Positions 6,300 to 9,975 of a stretch of DNA of 9,975 nucleotides are shown piece after piece. How positions within the stretch are numbered: the stretch's first letter is position 1; each line of letters begins with the position of its first letter. Source of the DNA: an uncultured Collinsella sp. (lineage in GTDB: Bacteria > Actinomycetota > Coriobacteriia > Coriobacteriales > Coriobacteriaceae); the NCBI GenBank assembly GCA_959600835.1, contig CAUGNQ010000064.1, positions 1 through 9,975 on the forward strand, written 5' to 3'. Under the pieces are notes generated by a model, which saw only the letters and a program-made list of their open reading frames with translations, did not search any database and was not told the DNA's origin. Position numbers and translations under genes: made by a program.

Positions 6300-7700
6300 C
6301 TAATCAACCACGTGGGTTGTGGCAACCTGTTTGAGCCAAGCCGCCGACTTCTTAAGGCGGCGCTTATAGCCGTCCATAAGGTCGACCTCGACAAAACCGT
6401 AACGGTTCTTAAAGGCATTAGCCCAAGACCAGTTATCGATGACGGCCCAGTAATGGTATCCGCGGCACTTGGCGCCCTCGGCAATTGCCTTGGCCACCCA
6501 CTCCAGGTGCTGACGTACAAAGTCGACGCGGTAGTCATCCTGGATGGTTCCTTCGGCGTCACGGTTCTTGTATTCGTCCATGATGCCGATGCCGTTCTCG
6601 GAAACGAACCACTCAAGATCGGGGTAGTTCTTAGCGCAGTCCATGCCAAAGTCGTAGAGGCCCTGCGGGTAGATCTCCCAGCCACGGCTCTCGTTCATAA
6701 CGGCGTCGGGCCATACGTACTCGTCGGCAAAGTGCGGCAGGCCGTACTGGTCGACCTTGCTCGCCGGCGCCTGAACACGCGTGGGGTGGTAGTAGTTGCA
6801 GCCGAGCCAGTCGACAACACCCTGCTTGAGAATCTCTTGGTCGCCGGCACGGAACGGGAGCTTAACGCCGCCCTCGGCCAGGCTGTCGAGCACGTCGGCA
6901 GGAAGCTCGCCCTTGGTAATAAGGTCGAGCCACCAGCGATTGTTGATGCCGCTGGTCATACGCACGGCCTCGAGGTCTGCCTCGCTGGGATTCTGCTTGG
7001 TGTAAACCGGGGTAAAGCAGTTGATCATGCCGATCTTGGCATCGGCGCGAATAGCGCCCTCGTCATAGGCGCGACGATAGTTGGCCACGGCCAGCGCATG
7101 TGCCAGCGAGATGTGATACTGCACGGTGCGAGCGCGGCTAAAGTCGTGGAGTTGCGGGAACCACACGCCCTCCTGATAGCGCTGCTCGGGCTCGACGATG
7201 GGCTCGTTAAAGGTGAACCAGTACTTAATCTCCTGGCCAAACTCGTGGAAGGCGACGTCGGCGTAATGCGCGTAAGCCTCAACGACCTCGCGGCTCTCCC
7301 AGCCGCCACGGTTAAAAAGGTAGGTGGGCATGTCAAAGTGGTACAAGTTGACAAACGGCTCCAGGCCGGCCTCGCGAGAGGCGCGGAACAGCTCGTGATA
7401 CCACGCAGCACCCTCCTCGTTGAGGTTGCCGTCGGCATCGAGCAGACGGCTCCACTGGATGGAAGTGCGATAGGTATTCAGGCCCAAGTCCTTCAAAATG
7501 CGAAAGTCTTCCTGGTACTTGGCCATAAAGTCATTGCCGGCATAAGAGCCAACGCGGTTATAGAACGAATCCAGATCCTGGATGGACCAGGTATCCCACA
7601 GGTTCTCGAGCTTGCCGCCCTGGTTCCACTGACCCTCAGTCTGCGGGCCGGACATAGCGGCGCCAAAGAAGAAGTCACGGGGCAGCTGATACTGAGCCAT
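6300..7700 (-). CDS. GH1 6-phospho-beta-glycosidase
   Basis: This encodes a 466-residue cytoplasmic glycoside hydrolase of family 1 that would cleave the phosphorylated beta-glycoside delivered by the PTS. FTFNEP (163-167) carries the acid/base Glu166. FVSENG (365-370) carries the nucleophile Glu368. The C-terminal segment DNWSWANAF-KNRYGF replaces the Glu typical of non-phosphorylated beta-glucosidases with Ser425, a 6-phospho-enzyme mark, and Tyr434 fits the phosphate site. The expected Lys two residues before that Tyr is Asn432, with a Lys one place earlier at 431. Trp426 follows the Ser, as in 6-phospho-beta-galactosidase LacG. Substrate is therefore uncertain: phospho-cellobiose, phospho-galactoside or a mannose-containing sugar. 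The ATG at 7700 has GCGAGGA upstream; an in-frame start at 7823 would add 41 residues unlike the family. First gene of the operon. Confidence 0.94.
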   Translation of the reverse strand: MAQYQLPRDFFFGAAMSGPQTEGQWNQGGKLENLWDTWSIQDLDSFYNRVGSYAGNDFMAKYQEDFRILKDLGLNTYRTSIQWSRLLDADGNLNEEGAAWYHELFRASREAGLEPFVNLYHFDMPTYLFNRGGWESREVVEAYAHYADVAFHEFGQEIKYWFTFNEPIVEPEQRYQEGVWFPQLHDFSRARTVQYHISLAHALAVANYRRAYDEGAIRADAKIGMINCFTPVYTKQNPSEADLEAVRMTSGINNRWWLDLITKGELPADVLDSLAEGGVKLPFRAGDQEILKQGVVDWLGCNYYHPTRVQAPASKVDQYGLPHFADEYVWPDAVMNESRGWEIYPQGLYDFGMDCAKNYPDLEWFVSENGIGIMDEYKNRDAEGTIQDDYRVDFVRQHLEWVAKAIAEGAKCRGYHYWAVIDNWSWANAFKNRYGFVEVDLMDGYKRRLKKSAAWLKQVATTHVVD

Positions 7701-7762
7701 CAAAGTCCTCGCTTTCGTGTCTAGAGCTTTCGGTTGGAGACGGGTTTGCTTTGGCAAGTTAT

Positions 7763-7782
7763 CCGGCGCGGGCGCGCACCGG
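7763..7782 (-). repeat. 8-bp stem-loop in the GH1 operon leader
   Basis: CCGGCGCG (7763-7770) pairs with CGCACCGG (7775-7782), eight pairs including one G-U when read as minus-strand RNA, across a 4-nt loop. It lies 63 nt upstream of the GH1 start codon. Both arms are embedded in GTTATCC direct repeats (7758-7764 and 7782-7788). Confidence 0.4.
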
Positions 7783-7804
7783 TTATCCAGATATCCAGCC
7801 CGCC

Positions 7805-7848
7805 AAAACAAAACCGTCCCCAAACGGTCGGCCCTGCCGGCGGCAGGG
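7805..7848 (-). promoter_or_regulatory. tandem hairpins with U-rich tail in the GH1 leader (attenuator candidate)
   Basis: In the minus-strand RNA, CCCTGCC pairs with GGCAGGG (7848-7832, 3-nt loop). It is followed by a hairpin of ACCGT with ACGGT (7828-7813, 6-nt loop, plus a closing G-U), and then TTTGTTTT. The second stem with its U-rich tail looks like a weak intrinsic terminator about 105 nt upstream of the GH1 start codon. I see no LicT/BglG-type RAT consensus. Confidence 0.4.
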
Positions 7849-7856
7849 TTCCGTTC

Positions 7857-7868
7857 GTTGCGTACAAC
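7857..7868. promoter_or_regulatory. candidate operator for the divergent GntR regulator
   Basis: The dyad GTTG-CGTA-CAAC overlaps the -10 box and the expected start point of the GH1 operon promoter, a position where a repressor would block transcription. The HutC subfamily usually binds short dyads with GT/AC half-sites, which this fits. It is a positional inference; twelve bases are not conclusive. Confidence 0.4.
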
Positions 7869-7894
7869 TATAGCGCTCTAATTTATAAAGTAAA
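7867..7894 (-). promoter_or_regulatory. promoter of the GH1-PTS operon
   Basis: On the minus strand TTTACT (7894-7889) and TATAGT (7872-7867) are separated by 16 nt. TATAGT differs from the consensus -10 at one base, and TTTACT matches the -35 at four of six. The expected start near 7860 gives a leader of about 160 nt. An A-rich tract lies immediately upstream. Confidence 0.55.
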
Positions 7895-7971
7895 GCGTCT
7901 TTTTGTTTTTTCTTTCTCGGACTTCTTATATAAAAGTAATATGGGTGCCTCGTTGGGGGTTATACTTACTT
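7887..7971. repeat. AAAGTAA motifs in the divergent control region
   Basis: AAAGTAA occurs at 7887-7893 and 7933-7939 in the same orientation, and its near-inverse TTACTT at 7966-7971. The first copy overlaps the -35 of the operon promoter; the last overlaps the likely regulator promoter. They could be further regulator sites, but the region is AT-rich and the motif is simple. Confidence 0.3.
7898..7918. promoter_or_regulatory. A/T tract, UP-element-like
   Basis: This pyrimidine-only stretch, apart from one G, is dominated by T on the + strand and reads as an A-tract immediately upstream of the -35 box of the minus-strand promoter. In a GC-rich genome it stands out and may raise promoter strength by contact with the RNA polymerase alpha subunit or by bending. 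Confidence 0.4.
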
Positions 7972-7980
7972 GCGTATTCT
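7953..7980 (+). promoter_or_regulatory. possible promoter of the GntR regulator gene
   Basis: TTGGGG (7953-7958) and TATTCT (7975-7980) are separated by 16 nt. TATACT at 7961-7966 and TATATA at 7927-7932 are competing -10 boxes. Which is used cannot be decided from the sequence. Confidence 0.35.
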
Positions 7981-8002
7981 TATATGTCGGAAAGGAGGTT
8001 CC

Positions 8003-8722
8003 ATGATTCCCAAATACGAGGCGATAGCTGCAGATATCCGTCGAAGCATCGAGGACGGCTCCCTTAAGCCGGGCGACAAACTGCCCACCGTCGTAGAGTT
8101 TTGCGAGCTGTATAGCGTTTCCAAGATCACCGTCAAGCGCGCGATTGAGCAGATCACCGAGGAAGGCCTTATTACCAGCCGGCGCGGATCGGGCACCTAC
8201 GTCAAGGACACGGCGGGGCTTCCCGGCCAGGTGTTTTTCCAAGGCAAGAACGACCGTGCCCAAGGCTTTTCGTACGAGCATCGCGGGGAGAAAGTGACCT
8301 CGGTGGTCTACGATTTCTCGATCGTCAATCCGCCGGCAGAGGTTGCGACCCAGCTGGGAATGGCCGAAGACGACTTTGCCTATCACATCGTGCGCGTACG
8401 CGAGGTCGATGGTCAGCCCATCGTTATTGAGTACACCTATATGCCACTCGAGCTGATTCCGGGTCTTAAGAAAAAAGACCTGTACGCGTCGGTCTACAGC
8501 TTCATCCGCGAGCAGTGCGGACTCAAGATCTCGAGTTTCCACCGTACCATTCGCGCCGTCGCGGCAACTGAGGAAGAGGCTGAGCGCCTGGATACCAAAC
8601 CCGGCACTCCCCTGCTCGAACTCAACCAGATTGGCTTCTTGGATAGCGGCACCGCGTTTGAATATTCTATCTCGCACAACGTAGGCGACCGCTTTGAGCT
8701 GCACAACGTAACGCTGGCCTAG
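8003..8722 (+). CDS. GntR-family (HutC subfamily) transcriptional regulator with UTRA domain
   Basis: This encodes a 239-residue DNA-binding regulator, probably a repressor released by a phosphorylated sugar. Residues 1-70 form the winged helix-turn-helix: KYEAIAADIRRSI, then PGDKLPT, the recognition region SVSKITVKRAI and the wing SRRGSGTYV. Residues about 85-235 form the UTRA effector domain, with the E143-Y-T-Y-M-P element and the closing FEYSISHNVGDRF segment typical of HutC-type proteins. The ATG at 8003 follows an excellent GGAAAGGAGG; an upstream in-frame start at 7970 overlaps the promoter and is unlikely. It is divergent from the GH1-PTS operon and 72 nt upstream of manA. Its position and class resemble B. 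subtilis GmuR, the glucomannan-operon repressor. Confidence 0.95.
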   Translation: MIPKYEAIAADIRRSIEDGSLKPGDKLPTVVEFCELYSVSKITVKRAIEQITEEGLITSRRGSGTYVKDTAGLPGQVFFQGKNDRAQGFSYEHRGEKVTSVVYDFSIVNPPAEVATQLGMAEDDFAYHIVRVREVDGQPIVIEYTYMPLELIPGLKKKDLYASVYSFIREQCGLKISSFHRTIRAVAATEEEAERLDTKPGTPLLELNQIGFLDSGTAFEYSISHNVGDRFELHNVTLA

Positions 8723-8794
8723 TTTTGTAATCCGGTGGGTGCTCGTTTTGAGCTGTCTTACGCGGCACCCGCACAACCTTATGGGAGTATGCAC

Positions 8795-9727
8795 ATGTCC
8801 GATTTGATTAAACTCACGCCGATTTTCCACGAGAAGATCTGGGGCGGCCGCCAGCTCGAAACCGTATTTGGTTACGACATTCCCGAGGGTCCCATCGGTG
8901 AGTGTTGGGCTATCTCGGCCCACCCCAACGGCGACTGCCAGATCGCGGAGGGCCCGTACGCCGGTCACACGCTTTCGTGGCTGTGGGCCGAGCACCGCGA
9001 GCTCTTTGGTAACTGCGAGGGCAAGGAGTTCCCGCTGCTCATTAAGATTCTAGACGCCAAGGACGACCTTTCGATCCAGATCCATCCCAATGACGAGTAC
9101 GCCGCCGAGCACGAGAACGGCAGCCTGGGCAAAACCGAGTGCTGGTATGTACTGGACTGCGAGCCCGGCGCCACGATCATCGTCGGACAGCGCGCGCACG
9201 ACCGCGCCGAGGCCGCGCGTATGATCGAGGACGGCCGCTGGGACGACATGCTCAACGTGCTGCCGATTCACAAGGGCGACTTTTTCCAGATTGATTCCGG
9301 TACCGTCCACGCCATCAAGACCGGCACGCTCATTTTGGAGACGCAGCAGTCGAGCGACGTGACGTATCGCCTGTACGACTACGACCGTCCCGGCACCGAC
9401 GGCAAACTGCGTCCCCTGCACATTGAGCAGAGCCTCGACTGCATCGACTTTGATGCTCAGGCTCCGACCGACGGCACGGTGACCGCGCCCGAGGTCGACG
9501 GCGTGACCGAGCTCGAGTCTAACTCCTGCTACACCGTCGATCGCGTGCGCGTCGACGGCAGCAAGACCCTCGACCAGCGCTGGCCCTTCATGTGCCTGTC
9601 GGTCATCAACGGCGAAGGCACCGTCTGCGGCGACCCCGTCCACAAGGGAAGCCATCTGCTAGCCCCCAGCACCGTCAAGTCCATTGACCTCGAAGGCAAA
9701 ATGGAACTGATCATCAGCCACCTCTAG
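8795..9727 (+). CDS. manA: mannose-6-phosphate isomerase (type I, cupin)
   Basis: This encodes a 310-residue cytoplasmic zinc enzyme that interconverts mannose-6-phosphate and fructose-6-phosphate. IWGGRQL near residues 15-21 opens the family. SIQIHPNDEYA supplies zinc ligands Gln95 and His97; KTECWYVLD supplies Glu115; DSGTVHAI supplies His172. TYRLYDYDR carries the catalytic Arg192. Length matches the short B. subtilis ManA/GmuF form rather than the roughly 390-residue E. coli form. The ATG at 8795 has GGGAG seven nucleotides upstream. Earlier in-frame starts at 8735 and 8789 lack a usable ribosome site. No promoter is evident in the 72-nt gap after the regulator gene, so the two are probably co-transcribed. 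It would feed imported mannose units into glycolysis. Confidence 0.95.
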   Translation: MSDLIKLTPIFHEKIWGGRQLETVFGYDIPEGPIGECWAISAHPNGDCQIAEGPYAGHTLSWLWAEHRELFGNCEGKEFPLLIKILDAKDDLSIQIHPNDEYAAEHENGSLGKTECWYVLDCEPGATIIVGQRAHDRAEAARMIEDGRWDDMLNVLPIHKGDFFQIDSGTVHAIKTGTLILETQQSSDVTYRLYDYDRPGTDGKLRPLHIEQSLDCIDFDAQAPTDGTVTAPEVDGVTELESNSCYTVDRVRVDGSKTLDQRWPFMCLSVINGEGTVCGDPVHKGSHLLAPSTVKSIDLEGKMELIISHL

Positions 9728-9754
9728 GTCGCACCAACAACCAAAACGCAACAA

Positions 9755-9786
9755 GGGGCTCCCCCGTCCATGTACGGGGGAGCCCC
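9755..9786 (+). terminator. strong hairpin terminator after manA
   Basis: A 13-bp perfect stem (9755-9767 with 9774-9786) built on GGGGCTCCCCCGT has a 6-nt loop and lies 27 nt after the manA stop codon. The tail TACTCATCTCTATT is only moderately U-rich, so termination is likely but may be incomplete. Confidence 0.7.
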
Positions 9787-9830
9787 TACTCATCTCTATT
9801 AATCTATCAGCCCACCCGGCTCTCCAGACC

Positions 9831-9859
9831 AAAAAGCGAACGAGCAAAGCGACGTTCGC
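9831..9859 (-). terminator. minus-strand intrinsic terminator facing manA
   Basis: On the minus strand GCGAACG pairs with CGTTCGC across a 10-nt loop and is followed by TTTTT. It points leftward, so it should end a transcript entering from beyond the right edge, convergent with manA. Confidence 0.6.
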
Positions 9860-9920
9860 AAGCTGCAGGCTAAAACGCCACAAGGAAGAGGGCGCGTCGG
9901 GGGCGTTTGTCGAACGCGAG

Positions 9921-9974
9921 TTACGCACGAGCCGGAGAGCACTTAATGTGCTCACCGAGCGAGCAGGACTGTCC
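9921..9974 (-). CDS. possible 3' end of an incoming minus-strand gene
   Basis: One minus-strand frame is open from the window edge to a TAA at 9923-9921, giving 17 residues ending in KCSPARA. It stops about 60 nt before the terminator at 9831-9859, which is the expected layout for a gene end. No family can be read from so few residues. An inverted repeat GAGCAC/GTGCTC (9937-9953) lies within it, so a non-coding RNA structure is an alternative. Confidence 0.2.
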   Translation of the reverse strand, partial: GQSCSLGEHIKCSPARA

Positions 9975-9975
9975 G

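Noticed and set aside
6255..7724. 489-codon open frame on the + strand opposite the GH1 gene
   Set aside because: It is the mirror frame of a gene with both catalytic Glu motifs, and it shows no family signature of its own.
7701..7823. Upstream start for the GH1 gene giving 507 residues
   Set aside because: The extension runs through the leader hairpins and has no family similarity, whereas the ATG at 7700 has a ribosome site and a standard GH1 beginning.
7701..7860. LicT/BglG-type RAT antiterminator site in the GH1 leader
   Set aside because: The leader hairpins do not show the RAT sequence pattern, and the local regulator is a GntR protein rather than a BglG-type antiterminator.
7883..8995. 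370-codon open frame on the minus strand across the regulator and manA start
   Set aside because: It is antisense to the GntR gene and crosses the divergent promoter region, with no ribosome site or recognisable domain.
9659..9955. 98-codon open frame on the minus strand at the right end
   Set aside because: It runs through two terminator hairpins and into the end of manA, and has no recognisable domain.

Overview
The window looks like a chromosomal segment of a Gram-positive, high-GC gut actinobacterium. A Coriobacteriia genome close to Collinsella is my best guess. This is inferred from the strong GC bias at third codon positions, GGAGG-type ribosome binding sites, and sugar-PTS genes beside a family II (Mn-dependent) pyrophosphatase; no rRNA or other phylogenetic marker is present. 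Eight complete protein genes are supported. No tRNA, rRNA, insertion sequence, phage gene or CRISPR array was seen.

Layout. 1-100: possible end of an incoming + strand gene and a hairpin terminator. 116-1474 (-): nhaA, a Na+/H+ antiporter, behind a structured leader (1475-1655) that contains a textbook intrinsic terminator. 1741-2664 (-): ppaC, with its own terminator. 2831-3784 (-): ROK-family glucokinase. 4026-7700 (-): a four-gene operon transcribed as GH1 6-phospho-beta-glycosidase, PTS EIIC, EIIB, EIIA, closed by a terminator at 3930-3967. 7701-8002: divergent control region. 8003-8722 (+): GntR/HutC-type regulator. 8795-9727 (+): mannose-6-phosphate isomerase, then a strong hairpin. The right edge holds a minus-strand terminator facing it, and perhaps the last codons of an incoming minus-strand gene.

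How the genes work together. EIIA/EIIB/EIIC would import and phosphorylate a beta-linked disaccharide or short oligosaccharide. The GH1 enzyme would split the phosphorylated sugar inside the cell. The ROK kinase would phosphorylate the released free hexose, and ManA would convert mannose-6-P to fructose-6-P. The UTRA-domain regulator, divergent from the operon, is the likely effector-controlled repressor. The gene content (PTS A/B/C, GH1, GntR, ROK kinase, ManA) matches the Bacillus subtilis glucomannan operon gmuBACDREF, minus the secreted mannanase gmuG. Glucomannan-derived disaccharides are therefore a serious alternative to plain cellobiose. nhaA and ppaC are housekeeping neighbours.

The least expected signals are in the RNA leaders: a possible three-way junction followed by a terminator upstream of nhaA, and tandem hairpins with a U-rich tract ahead of the GH1 operon. 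I see no clear evidence of a wholly novel multi-gene system.
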